Positions 42,617 to 51,720 of a stretch of DNA of 55,523 bases are shown piece by piece. Position 1 is the first letter of the stretch, and every line of letters begins with the position of its first letter. Under the pieces are notes generated by a model that did no database searches, was not told where the DNA came from, and was given only the letters and a program-made list of their open reading frames with translations. The position numbers were made by a program, and so were the translations under genes. The stretch comes from an uncultured Pseudomonadota bacterium (lineage in GTDB: Bacteria > Myxococcota_A > Bradymonadia > Bradymonadales > Bradymonadaceae). The stretch is from contig CATLTV010000008.1 of the NCBI GenBank assembly GCA_950059285.1, forward strand, positions 1 to 55,523. The letters run 5' to 3'.

Positions 42617-45600
42617 GTGACTGAAACAGGAACTACAATAGATGGGCGTTTTGAGCTGGAGATCGAGCTCGGACGAGGTGGAATGGGAGAGGTGTGGCGC
42701 TCAAGGCAGATGCCTCTGGGGCGCCATGTCGCGTTGAAGTTGCTGCGTGAGGAGTACTCCACACTCGGTCACTTGCGTCGTCGATTTGCGCGCGAAGCAC
42801 GCGCTGCTGCTCGCCTGAACCATGAAAACATCGCGGCTGTGTATGACTTTGGTCAAGACTCTCAGGGCAGCATGTTCATCGCCATGGAGTACATCGAAGG
42901 CCCTCACCTTGGTCATGCGATCAAGTACGGTTTGAGCATACGTCAAATTGTTGAGATCGCTTACCGATTGCTCGATGCGCTGGCGCATGCCCACGCTCGA
43001 GGTGTGGTGCACAGGGATTTGAAACCCGAGAATATCCTGTTAAAAAATGCGCACTTGCCTGCGTCGACAGGAGACCCCAAGATCGTGGACTTCGGGATCG
43101 CAACCTTGCGTGATGAGCGTCAGGATGTGCGCGAAACCAATCATGATCAGGTCGTGGGAACGCCTCTTTATATGAGTCCCGAACAGGCAAGCGGCGAGCG
43201 TCAACTCACTCCACGCACGGACATTTACTCGTTGGGGATGATTCTTTACGAACTCATCGCGGGTGTACATCCCTTTGAACATACTGACTCATTGAAGGTG
43301 ATGTCTGATCAGGTCAATCGACCTCTGCCCACGCTCAAACCTCGTGTGGGTCTTGCGATGCCAGAAGGGCTTGAGTTTATTATCCTCAAGGCGCTGGCAA
43401 AATCATCCGCTGATCGATGGCGTTCTGCGGCCTTTATGCGCTCCGCGATTGAACCGATTCGCTTGATCACGCTGCAAGATGAACGTTGGGCGGCGCTCCC
43501 CGAGTCAGCGGCATCGTTTCAGGCTGGCGAGGATTATTATCCTCCCACAGAAATCTCCAGCCATACGCCTGTGACCTCCTCGGGTGAGGATGCCAAGGCA
43601 ACCTCCATTGAGCGTCCTTCTCGTCGTAATCAGGATACGCTCAGGGAACAGGTTCTCAACGTACAGCGACAGCGCGAACAGGATGCGATTGAGATTGATG
43701 ATATGGACATCGCCATGATCGAGCCTGTGTCATCGGCTTCCATCAGTGGTGTGCTCCCGCTTCATTCTCCGCTCTCCATGCGTCATGTGCCCTTTGTGGG
43801 GCGTCATATGGAGTGTGATGAGTTGCTTGTCAGAAGTCATTCTGTTCAGAGCCTTCTTCAGGGGCAAATTGTGCTGCTTGATGGTGAGGCTGGTGTGGGT
43901 AAGACACGCCTTGCGATGTGGCTCAAGGAGACTCTCGAGGAGCAAGGCACATACCGTGGTCACATTGGCGTCTTTACCCGAGGTACAGGAAACGCGCTTG
44001 TTGGACTTCAGGAAGTGTTTGAGAGCCTGCTCAGAACCCGAGGTCTTGCTCGTCAGGAGCTTGAGTCCCATGTGCGAGAGCGTATGCTCCAGTGGGGCGG
44101 TACACCCTCTGAGGATGATGTTCAGGCGATTGCTGACTTCCTGCGTCCACGCCAGTCTGAAGGGCGCGGCGCAGACTCGATTACACGTATTGAACGCATC
44201 TCCAACGCCCAACTTTATGCGCTGCTTGTGCGACTGCTTGAGATGGCCTCTCTGACACAACCTCGCCTTTTGGTGCTTGATGATATTCAGTGGGCTGGTG
44301 AGGAAGTTGTTGATTTTCTTGATTATTTGATTGTTGAGATGCGTCTTCGTGCGATGCCTGTGTACGTCGTTGCTACCGTGCGCCAGGAAGATCTTGCGCA
44401 TGCTCCTGACCTGTCAAAGAAGATACGACACCTGAACCGTTATACGGACGGACCTTTTGTGCACATGAGCATCGATCGCATGAGCAGAGAGGATGGCAAG
44501 GCGTTGTTAAACAACATTGTGCCACTTGACCGCAAGCTCGCTGAGATCTTGTGGGAGCGTGGCGCGGGCAATCCGCTGCATCTGATCTTGCTTGTACGTT
44601 ATATGGTTCAGCAAGGCACACTTAAACATGGTGATGATGGTAGCTGGCACGCTGTGGATCTCAAGGCTGTGCGTGATGCTGTGCCTCCTGGCCTTGCAGA
44701 ACTTTTCAAGATCAGGTTGGAGCAGCTTGAGGAGAGGCACCACTCGGGGAGTCGTCTCAAGAACCTCCTGATTCGTAGCGCCATCCTGGGTCGTCGCTTT
44801 TCCTATGATGTGTTGTATGAGCTTTGCCTGCTTGAGAACAACGAGCGTCTGCTTGAAAACCTGGATGAGGACTTTGATTTTCTGCTCTCCGAAGGGTTTA
44901 TCACCGAGGTCGTGGGGCGTGGTGAGGAGTGGTACACCTTTGGTCATGGGTTAATGCGAGATGTCTTGCTTGAGGATGGTGTTGGACCTGCCAAGCGCAA
45001 ACGTTTGCATCGTCTGGCCGCCGAATCGATGATCTCATTGTATGACGAGCAGGCCGTGCACTACGCATCTCAGATCGCATCGCACTGGCACGCTGCAAAG
45101 CAATTAACCGAGGCGATCGAGTGGCTCTGGCGAGCTTCACAAATGGCTCGCCGTGCGTTTCGTCAGCGCGATGCTTTGAGCGGGTATATTGTGTGTTCTC
45201 GTTGGATGGAGCAGCGTCTTGGTCTGACAAAAAAAGAGCGCAATAAACCACAGCTTATCTTTGATTTTGAGCGCTTCAGGAAGGCCAAAGTAAGTCGAAG
45301 CCGTTACTTGCGTACGCTGGTGTATGCGGGAGATTTGCACGAGGGACTTGGCGGGTTCAGGGATGCCGAGCGCATTTATCGACGTGTGGTCAAGATGTGT
45401 GGCAAGCCCTCGGCGGAGATGCCTGTTGAGATCCTCGTACCTCTGTGTCAGGCATGGCTTGGACTTGGTCATATTGCCTGGCAACGCGGTGACTTTACCG
45501 CAGCAGACTGGGCATTCAGGCGCGTTCATGATGTGCTTACTGGAGAGGACTTTGCGCATGACATTGCCAATGCTGCGCTGCGAGGTCTTGCGCGCGTGGC

Positions 45601-46456
45601 GTGGCTGCGTGGTGAGTACGATGAGGCGACCTCTCTGGCGACGAGCGCTTATGAGAACGCGATCAAGCATGAGGATGACGAGAGTCAGGCGGAGAGCTTG
45701 TGGATTCTTGGTGAGGTCGCTCGCATGGTCGCGATGCAATCCGAGGCGCAGCGTTATTTTGAGGAGAGTCTGGAGATTTATCAGACGATTCAAAATCCGA
45801 CGGGTATTGCCAAAATCCTTTTGAGCCAGGCTCAGTTAGCAAGGTATAATAAGAACTTTGAGGTGGCCAAGAGCTTCTATCAAAAGGCCCTCAAGGAGTA
45901 TGGCGCGCTGGGTGACAGGCGAGGTCAGGGATTGTGCTGGAATGGGCTTGGTGAGAGCGCTCGTTTTGAGGGGCTCTTTGAGGATGCGCGTGGTTTTTAC
46001 CAACGCGCGCTGAAGTTCTTTGAAGGAATTGGCGCACAGTACGATGTCGCTGTGACCTGTACAAACCTTGGGTTGTTGTTCTTGAGGCAGCGTAATCTTG
46101 AAGCCGCCGAGCAGTACTTGCACACCGCCCACAACCTCGTGACCGAGAAGGACTATCCCTATCTTGTGGCGGGCATTGGTTATAACCTCGCGTTGGTGAT
46201 GATGATGCGTGGTCGCGAAGATGAGGCGATGGAGATTCTTGATCCTGTGTGGAGCATGAATGAGAGAATCCCCATGAGCGATCTCGACTTTGCTGAACCT
46301 CTTGAGCAACTTGGTGCGTTACGCGCACGTGAGGGGAGCAGTCAGGAGGCAACACAGCTTTGGAACAGGGCGCGCACCATTTATGAGGAGCTTGATCTCA
46401 AGCAAGATCTGGAGCGACTTGAGCAGATGCTCAAGTCGGTGGAACATCACGAGTGA
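42617..46456 (+). CDS. PknK-like serine/threonine kinase with AAA/NACHT-like ATPase and TPR repeats
   Basis: A 1279-residue signalling protein. Residues 10-280 are a Hanks kinase: ELGRGGMGEVWRS, VALKLL, HRDLKPENILL, DFGIA and GTPLYMSPEQ. After a linker, about 395-750 is an AAA/STAND-type ATPase like the adenylate-cyclase-associated ATPase in PknK: FVGRHMECDELL, Walker A DGEAGVGKTRLA and Walker B LLVLDDIQWAGEE, with GNPLHLILLVRYM later. The C-terminal 400 residues are TPR repeats (YDEATSLATSAYENA, RYFEESLEIYQTIQ, GLCWNGLGESARFEG). Start is GTG 42617. No membrane helix is seen. Such proteins integrate a protein-protein signal through TPRs; the target is unknown. It ends 13 bp before a large hairpin. 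Confidence 0.93.
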   Translation: MTETGTTIDGRFELEIELGRGGMGEVWRSRQMPLGRHVALKLLREEYSTLGHLRRRFAREARAAARLNHENIAAVYDFGQDSQGSMFIAMEYIEGPHLGHAIKYGLSIRQIVEIAYRLLDALAHAHARGVVHRDLKPENILLKNAHLPASTGDPKIVDFGIATLRDERQDVRETNHDQVVGTPLYMSPEQASGERQLTPRTDIYSLGMILYELIAGVHPFEHTDSLKVMSDQVNRPLPTLKPRVGLAMPEGLEFIILKALAKSSADRWRSAAFMRSAIEPIRLITLQDERWAALPESAASFQAGEDYYPPTEISSHTPVTSSGEDAKATSIERPSRRNQDTLREQVLNVQRQREQDAIEIDDMDIAMIEPVSSASISGVLPLHSPLSMRHVPFVGRHMECDELLVRSHSVQSLLQGQIVLLDGEAGVGKTRLAMWLKETLEEQGTYRGHIGVFTRGTGNALVGLQEVFESLLRTRGLARQELESHVRERMLQWGGTPSEDDVQAIADFLRPRQSEGRGADSITRIERISNAQLYALLVRLLEMASLTQPRLLVLDDIQWAGEEVVDFLDYLIVEMRLRAMPVYVVATVRQEDLAHAPDLSKKIRHLNRYTDGPFVHMSIDRMSREDGKALLNNIVPLDRKLAEILWERGAGNPLHLILLVRYMVQQGTLKHGDDGSWHAVDLKAVRDAVPPGLAELFKIRLEQLEERHHSGSRLKNLLIRSAILGRRFSYDVLYELCLLENNERLLENLDEDFDFLLSEGFITEVVGRGEEWYTFGHGLMRDVLLEDGVGPAKRKRLHRLAAESMISLYDEQAVHYASQIASHWHAAKQLTEAIEWLWRASQMARRAFRQRDALSGYIVCSRWMEQRLGLTKKERNKPQLIFDFERFRKAKVSRSRYLRTLVYAGDLHEGLGGFRDAERIYRRVVKMCGKPSAEMPVEILVPLCQAWLGLGHIAWQRGDFTAADWAFRRVHDVLTGEDFAHDIANAALRGLARVAWLRGEYDEATSLATSAYENAIKHEDDESQAESLWILGEVARMVAMQSEAQRYFEESLEIYQTIQNPTGIAKILLSQAQLARYNKNFEVAKSFYQKALKEYGALGDRRGQGLCWNGLGESARFEGLFEDARGFYQRALKFFEGIGAQYDVAVTCTNLGLLFLRQRNLEAAEQYLHTAHNLVTEKDYPYLVAGIGYNLALVMMMRGREDEAMEILDPVWSMNERIPMSDLDFAEPLEQLGALRAREGSSQEATQLWNRARTIYEELDLKQDLERLEQMLKSVEHHE

Positions 46457-46468
46457 ATGTTCCTGAGA

Positions 46469-46545
46469 CGACAAAAGCAAGAGGCGCGAGGGGGCGGCAA
46501 TTTACGCAGTAAATTGCCGCCCCCTCGCGCCTCTTGCTTTTGTCG
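46469..46545. terminator. 77-nt hairpin with 37-bp perfect stem between convergent genes
   Basis: Arms 46469-46505 and 46509-46545 are exact reverse complements with a GCA loop and a TTTAC/GTAAA centre. It lies between the kinase stop (46456) and the minus-strand stop (46555), so it serves both transcripts. Confidence 0.82.
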
Positions 46546-46554
46546 GTTTGGGCC

Positions 46555-46974
46555 TTAAGCGTTTTGCTTAAAGATCCTGCGAATGCCAGTCAATGCGCGG
46601 TAGAGGCTTGCGTCAAGAAGAGTGCCTGCATGGCCCACAAGGCCAAGGTAAAAGCGTTCACCTTCAATAAAAAAGGAGCGTACTGTCACAGTGTCGCGCT
46701 CGCCCATGGGGACAACCTGTCCAAGCTCTTCGACGACCTCGTTGCGAGTGTTGCGATCGAGGCATTTTGCGAGCATGGGGGCGTACGCGGCAAGCGCTTC
46801 GCTTTCTTCCGTATGGCCTGCTTTTGCGAGGACCAGACCGTTGGATGCGCTCAGTGTGAAGTTGCGCAGTCCGTGAAGTTTCAGGACATGTTCAAGTTGG
46901 TGTGTGATGGCTTTGTAGGCTTCTTCGCTGCGCGTTGAGCGACGTTCTTTTACAAGAAATGGCATACTGCTCAT
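46555..46974 (-). CDS. small protein, possibly roadblock/LC7-like
   Basis: A 139-residue protein with an alpha/beta profile close to roadblock domains: a long N-terminal helix (EEAYKAITHQLEHVLKLHG), a strand pair NFTLSASNGLVLAKAG, a helix ALAAYAPMLA, and strands RDTVTVRSFFIEGERFYLGLVG, then helix ASLYRALTGIRRIF. Roadblock proteins often act with small GTPases (MglB-MglA) in Myxococcota; this link is an inference from shape only. ATG 46974 has GAGAGG 6 nt upstream, better than ATG 46989. It is convergent with the PknK-like gene. Confidence 0.65.
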   Translation of the reverse strand: MSSMPFLVKERRSTRSEEAYKAITHQLEHVLKLHGLRNFTLSASNGLVLAKAGHTEESEALAAYAPMLAKCLDRNTRNEVVEELGQVVPMGERDTVTVRSFFIEGERFYLGLVGHAGTLLDASLYRALTGIRRIFKQNA

Positions 46975-47337
46975 GATGTACCTCTCCATGGTAAATGTGA
47001 CTTGGCTATCATTAATTTTGTGGTCGACTTCGTCAAGAAGCAGACAATGAGCATCATCTTTGATTTCTGTCAGGTCGCAAGTTTTTATTCAAGATTACAA
47101 TATGTTGTGCATGTAGGTGGGTGTGCTGAAATGTGATTCAAAGTGGGCAGTAGATCCTTTTTAAGTGCGGTGCGTATACATAAGAGAAACTTCTATGGTC
47201 GGCATGTGTATGGGTGTGGCAAGATAGAGATTCAGAGTGAGAACATGGTTTAAAACTTTGCGCGGAAATTTCTCTTATCTCCGTCTGGGTGAGAGCGTTT
47301 CGGGCGTTGCTTGATAAAATGTGGTGGAGCGTTTTGT
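46975..47337. other. non-coding divergent region
   Basis: A 363-bp gap between the divergent genes at 46974 and 47338. Apart from AT-rich sequence near 47040-47110 (TACAAT at 47096 without a good -35), no structure or gene is seen. Confidence 0.45.
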
Positions 47338-50300
47338 ATGTCAAAGTGGTCTGGTGTTGTGTCCGTATGGATGATGTGTGTGTTGGGAGTGCTTCTCTCG
47401 TCGAGTTCTGCGTTTGCGCAGGGACGAGATGTATATGTGCCAGGAGAGCTTGAGCCCTGGGTAGACTGGGTGATGGCATCGCATACAGAGTTACAGTGTA
47501 GCAAAATTGCAGCTGCCTTTGTGTGTGAATGGCCAGGTTCCTTATCGCTCCAGGTGGATCACACAGAGGGGCGTTTTGAGCTTGATGTGTTTACACAGCG
47601 TGATGGCGAGCTCGTCGAGTTGCCAGGAGGCAAGAGGCACTGGCCACAGGGAGTGACCGTCAACGGTGCTCCTGTGGTGGTGATGAGCGGGAGTGATGAG
47701 CAAACACCGATGGTCACGCTTCCAAAGGGGAAGTCACGTATCGCTGGGCGATTTCAGTGGGCGACAGCGCCAGAGGTCATCAAGCTTCCTGGTGACATTG
47801 CTCGCGTCGATTTGACGTTGCTGGGTAATCGTGTGGATTGGCCACGCATTGACGATTCGGGGCAACTCTTTGTCAAGGAAGCAAGTAGCAAGAGCGTGGG
47901 GGAAGCAGATACGATTCGTGCAGCCGTGTACAGGCATGTTGCAGACCAGATCCCGATGGAGATTACGACACTCCTTGAGCTTAATGTGGCAGGGCGAGCG
48001 CGTGAGGTTTCACTGGGGCAACCGTTGGTCCCTGATGCTCGACCTGTGGCTGTATCTGGAGCTTTGCCTGTGCAAATTGGTGCAAACGGTGAGGTGAAAG
48101 TGTATGTGCGTCCAGGGACGTATCAGGTTGAAATTAAATCGTATTTGGACAGGCCTGTGGACCAAATTAAGGTCCCTGAAAAGACGCAAGCGTTTTTTGA
48201 TCCTGTAGAATACTGGGTCTGGACCTCTGACGAATCGCTCAGGTCTGTGGAGCTTGGTGGTTTATTGGCGATTGATCCATCACGTACAACATTGCCCAAA
48301 AAGTGGCAGAGTAAGGCTGCGTTTGTGGCGAGGCCCAAGGAGGCGTTGACGCTCAATGAGACGCGTCGTGGCGAGCCTGAACAGCCACCCAATCAGATCA
48401 ATTTGCATCGCAAGCTCTGGCTTGATCTTGATGGCGGCGGGTTCACGATCAAGGACAGCATTCATGGCACAATGCATCAGGATTGGCGTTTGAATTATAT
48501 GTCCGAGGGAGGAAAGCTCGGGCGCGTTGTGGTGACCCCGGAGATGGAGTCCTTGCTGATTACCAAGGATGTGAGCAAGGGGGATGTGTTGGGGGTAGAG
48601 GTTCGCGACTCTGAGCTCAAGCTTGAGGCCGAGATCAGACTTGATGACATGGCGAGCACGGAGTTTTTGGCTGTGGGGTGGGATCATGATGTGCACAAGC
48701 TTGATGCGGAGCTTGCGATGCCTCCTGGTTGGTCCGTGTTTGCGGCACAAGGCGTGGATGAGATGAGCGGCACATGGGTGGACTCGTGGGATTTATTTGA
48801 GTTTTTCGTGGTGTTGATGATTGCCTTTGTGATGGGCAAGTTGTTTGGCTGGCACTGGGGTGTAATCTCTGCGCTGGCGCTTGTGCTCTCACATGGTGAA
48901 GTCAACGCACCACGCTATGTGTGGTTCCACATTGTGGCGGTGTTGGCGCTCTTGCGTGTGCTCCCTGACAAGTTATGGCTCAAGATTCCTGCCTGGGTCT
49001 ATCTGGGCGTGTCTCTGATTGTGCTTGTGTCAGGATATGGCAGCTATGCGCACCAGCAAATTCGCAGTGGTTTGCATCCTCAAATCAACAAGGTCACCAG
49101 TTATAACCCATCCAAGTCTGCGAACTTCTTCAACGATAGCTTTGTCGAGGAGGAGCGCTCCGTGCAGCGGCTTGCCAAACCGATGGATGTGCTGTCTTCA
49201 GCAGATAGTATCCCAAAGGTTGATGGTGAGATGTTGGGTGGAAAACGTAAGGGGAGCTGGGGGGCTTACCAGCAAATTCAACAGCAGATCGATCCAGGCG
49301 AGGTGGTACAGACGGGGCCTGGTCTGCCCAACTGGTCGTGGAACACATGGGGTATGGGGTGGAATGGTCCAGTTGCCAAGGATCAGCGTATCAAGTTGTG
49401 GCTTATTTCTCCCAAATTAAACTTGTTATTCAATGTATTAAGCGTGCTTTGCTTCTTGCTGATGGGGCTAGTTGTTTTTGCTCCAGGCATTTTTGCTCCA
49501 GGAAAGAAGGTGAGCGTGGATGTGTTCAAGTTATTGAAAAGATTGCTTGTTACGTCACTTGTGTTGGTGCCTGTGGGGATGATGTCCTCGTTTGTGGTCA
49601 TGCCCACGCAGGAGGTATTTGCTCAGGGGCCATCTGCTGAAGTGCTGCAAGAGCTGGAGAATCGTCTGGTAAGCGCGGACAAGTGTAAGGGGGTCTGTGT
49701 CTCTGTTCCGATCATGGAGCTTGAGCTTGATGAGGAGGGGCAACTTGTGATGCGTGCGGAGGTTCACGCACAGCGTCAGGCGGCGTGGGCGATACCTGGT
49801 CCTGCCAACTTGTTAAGCCTTCAATCCGTGGTGCTTGATGGTGGTGGTCAGGATGTGGCTTTACGCCGAGATGCCAAGGGGCTTGTGTATGTGAGAATTC
49901 CCGAGGGTCGACATTCGCTCGAGGTCCGAGGTGTGCTTAATGTGCAAAATGTTTTGACGCTTCAACTTGATCCCGAGCACCGTCCACATCAGGTGAAGAT
50001 CAGCGCGCCTGCCTGGGGTGTGGATGGCATCGATGAGTTTGGCCGTCCTGACGCTTCACTTCAGCTCTCTCGTCAGGAGGTGCGAAAGGAGGAGTCAGGT
50101 GATAGCGGCACAGAGCAGGCATCTCAGGAGCTGCCACCCTGGTATCAGGTGGAGCGTACACTTTTGCTTGGGCTGCCATGGCAAACGCGCACGGTGGTGA
50201 CACGCGAAGATACGGAGCGTCCACAACTGGTCAAGATTCCCTTGCTTGAGGGTGAGGCGATCATCACAGATGGTGTGCGTGTGGAAGGCAAAGAAGCGCT

Positions 50301-51720
50301 GGTAAACTTCGCGCGCGGAGAGAATAGAGTGGTGTACATCAGCGAGCTTTCCATTCCCATGGCAGAAGGTGGAAGTGAGGCTGTGTTCAAGCTCACCGCA
50401 CCTGAAGGCAAGCCATGGAGCGAGGTCTGGTGGCTTGAGTGTAGCCGTATCTGGAGCTGTGAACACGAGGGTCTTGTTCCCAAGAAAACGGTTGTAAACC
50501 AGATATTTCAACCGATCTGGTATCCATGGCCAGGGGAGTCGTTGACAATCAAGGTGAGCAAGCCAACGGCGGCAATTGGTGAGAAATCCACGGTGACCGA
50601 CGTGAATTACGTGATTGAGCCTGGCAAGCGTCGTTTGATGGCGACGTTAAGCATGAAAGTTCGTGCATCTCAGGGGGATTGGCAGCGTGTGACGTTGCCC
50701 GAGGGGGCCGAGCTTCAGAGTGTGATGATCAATCAGGACAAGAGAAGTATTCGACCCGAGGGTAATGTCGTCTCATTGCCCATTACGCCTGGTGAACAGA
50801 CCTTTGAACTCAAGTGGATACAACCCTGGGAGCGCAAGGTATTTGAAGAGTTTCCTGCAGTTGATATTGGCAGTGAGGCGGTCAATGTGAACATGACAAT
50901 GAGGCTTGATTCCTCACGCTGGTTGCTCTGGACTGTGGGACCTGACTGGGGGCCTGCGGTGCTGTTCTGGAGTCACATGGTGTTACTTGTGTTGCTTGCG
51001 TTGTTGCTTGGGCGTTTGAAGCAGCTTCCATTGAAGACCTATCAATGGTTGTTGCTTGTGCTCGGCATGTCTCAAATGCCACTGATTGCGATGATTCCTG
51101 TGGTGGCATGGTTTGCGATGTTTGTCTGGCGCAAGGAGAAGCCCATTGAACACGCTGCGTTGTTCAACTTGTATCAGCTGTTCAGTATTTTTTGGACACT
51201 TGTGGCGATGGCCGTGTTGTATGCTGCGGTGCACTCAAACCTGCTGTTTGATGTGGATATGCAGGTTCAAGGTAATGGTTCATACAACACGATGTTGAGT
51301 TGGTATGTGGATCGTTCAGCGAGCACGTTGCCTGGCGCAGGTGTATTGAGCTTGCCGTTGTTTGTCTGGCGAGTGGCGATGTTCTTGTGGGTGTTGTGGA
51401 TTGTGAGCAGCCTTGTGAAGTGGTTGCCATGGGCGTGGCATGCCCTGAGTGATGAGCAACTCTGGAAATCAATGAGCGTGTCCTACAAGGGCAACGCCAG
51501 CTCAGAGGGGCAAGAGCATGTTGCAACGCCTCAGTCTGGTGCATCACATACAGGCGGCGTCGAGACACAACCTCACGTACCGCAGCAGGAACAGCCTGTT
51601 GCAGGGGTGAGCGAGTTGACGCAGGGCGTGGCCTCTCAGGTCAGTGATGAGGATGGTTCTGTGGAGGGCGTCGAACCCGAGGATAGCTCAGGTGATGACA
51701 GCAATTCTCAAGATAGATGA
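47338..51720 (+). CDS. 1460-residue exported membrane protein with an internal duplication
   Basis: I do not recognise a family. A signal peptide ending SSSAFAQG leads to a periplasmic beta-rich half with cysteines at 54 and 63, then a cluster of helices (FFVVLMIAFVMGKLFGW to YLGVSLIVLVSGYGSYA, about 490-580). A further helix pair is at about 700-760 (LFNVLSVLCFLLMGLVVF, LVTSLVLVPVGMMSSFVV). A second beta half begins at about 775 and repeats the first: paired Cys (DKCKGVC), then a strand-rich run and VRIPEGRHSLEVRG, like MVTLPKGKSRIAGRF in the first half. The C-terminus has four more helices and an acidic tail (EGVEPEDSSGDDSNSQ). ATG 47338 has GGTGGAG upstream. It may be a transport or envelope-assembly factor. 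Confidence 0.82.
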   Translation: MSKWSGVVSVWMMCVLGVLLSSSSAFAQGRDVYVPGELEPWVDWVMASHTELQCSKIAAAFVCEWPGSLSLQVDHTEGRFELDVFTQRDGELVELPGGKRHWPQGVTVNGAPVVVMSGSDEQTPMVTLPKGKSRIAGRFQWATAPEVIKLPGDIARVDLTLLGNRVDWPRIDDSGQLFVKEASSKSVGEADTIRAAVYRHVADQIPMEITTLLELNVAGRAREVSLGQPLVPDARPVAVSGALPVQIGANGEVKVYVRPGTYQVEIKSYLDRPVDQIKVPEKTQAFFDPVEYWVWTSDESLRSVELGGLLAIDPSRTTLPKKWQSKAAFVARPKEALTLNETRRGEPEQPPNQINLHRKLWLDLDGGGFTIKDSIHGTMHQDWRLNYMSEGGKLGRVVVTPEMESLLITKDVSKGDVLGVEVRDSELKLEAEIRLDDMASTEFLAVGWDHDVHKLDAELAMPPGWSVFAAQGVDEMSGTWVDSWDLFEFFVVLMIAFVMGKLFGWHWGVISALALVLSHGEVNAPRYVWFHIVAVLALLRVLPDKLWLKIPAWVYLGVSLIVLVSGYGSYAHQQIRSGLHPQINKVTSYNPSKSANFFNDSFVEEERSVQRLAKPMDVLSSADSIPKVDGEMLGGKRKGSWGAYQQIQQQIDPGEVVQTGPGLPNWSWNTWGMGWNGPVAKDQRIKLWLISPKLNLLFNVLSVLCFLLMGLVVFAPGIFAPGKKVSVDVFKLLKRLLVTSLVLVPVGMMSSFVVMPTQEVFAQGPSAEVLQELENRLVSADKCKGVCVSVPIMELELDEEGQLVMRAEVHAQRQAAWAIPGPANLLSLQSVVLDGGGQDVALRRDAKGLVYVRIPEGRHSLEVRGVLNVQNVLTLQLDPEHRPHQVKISAPAWGVDGIDEFGRPDASLQLSRQEVRKEESGDSGTEQASQELPPWYQVERTLLLGLPWQTRTVVTREDTERPQLVKIPLLEGEAIITDGVRVEGKEALVNFARGENRVVYISELSIPMAEGGSEAVFKLTAPEGKPWSEVWWLECSRIWSCEHEGLVPKKTVVNQIFQPIWYPWPGESLTIKVSKPTAAIGEKSTVTDVNYVIEPGKRRLMATLSMKVRASQGDWQRVTLPEGAELQSVMINQDKRSIRPEGNVVSLPITPGEQTFELKWIQPWERKVFEEFPAVDIGSEAVNVNMTMRLDSSRWLLWTVGPDWGPAVLFWSHMVLLVLLALLLGRLKQLPLKTYQWLLLVLGMSQMPLIAMIPVVAWFAMFVWRKEKPIEHAALFNLYQLFSIFWTLVAMAVLYAAVHSNLLFDVDMQVQGNGSYNTMLSWYVDRSASTLPGAGVLSLPLFVWRVAMFLWVLWIVSSLVKWLPWAWHALSDEQLWKSMSVSYKGNASSEGQEHVATPQSGASHTGGVETQPHVPQQEQPVAGVSELTQGVASQVSDEDGSVEGVEPEDSSGDDSNSQDR

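Noticed and set aside
43730-44401. 223-codon minus-strand open frame
   Set aside because: Antisense to the PknK-like ATPase region; no start signal or domain.
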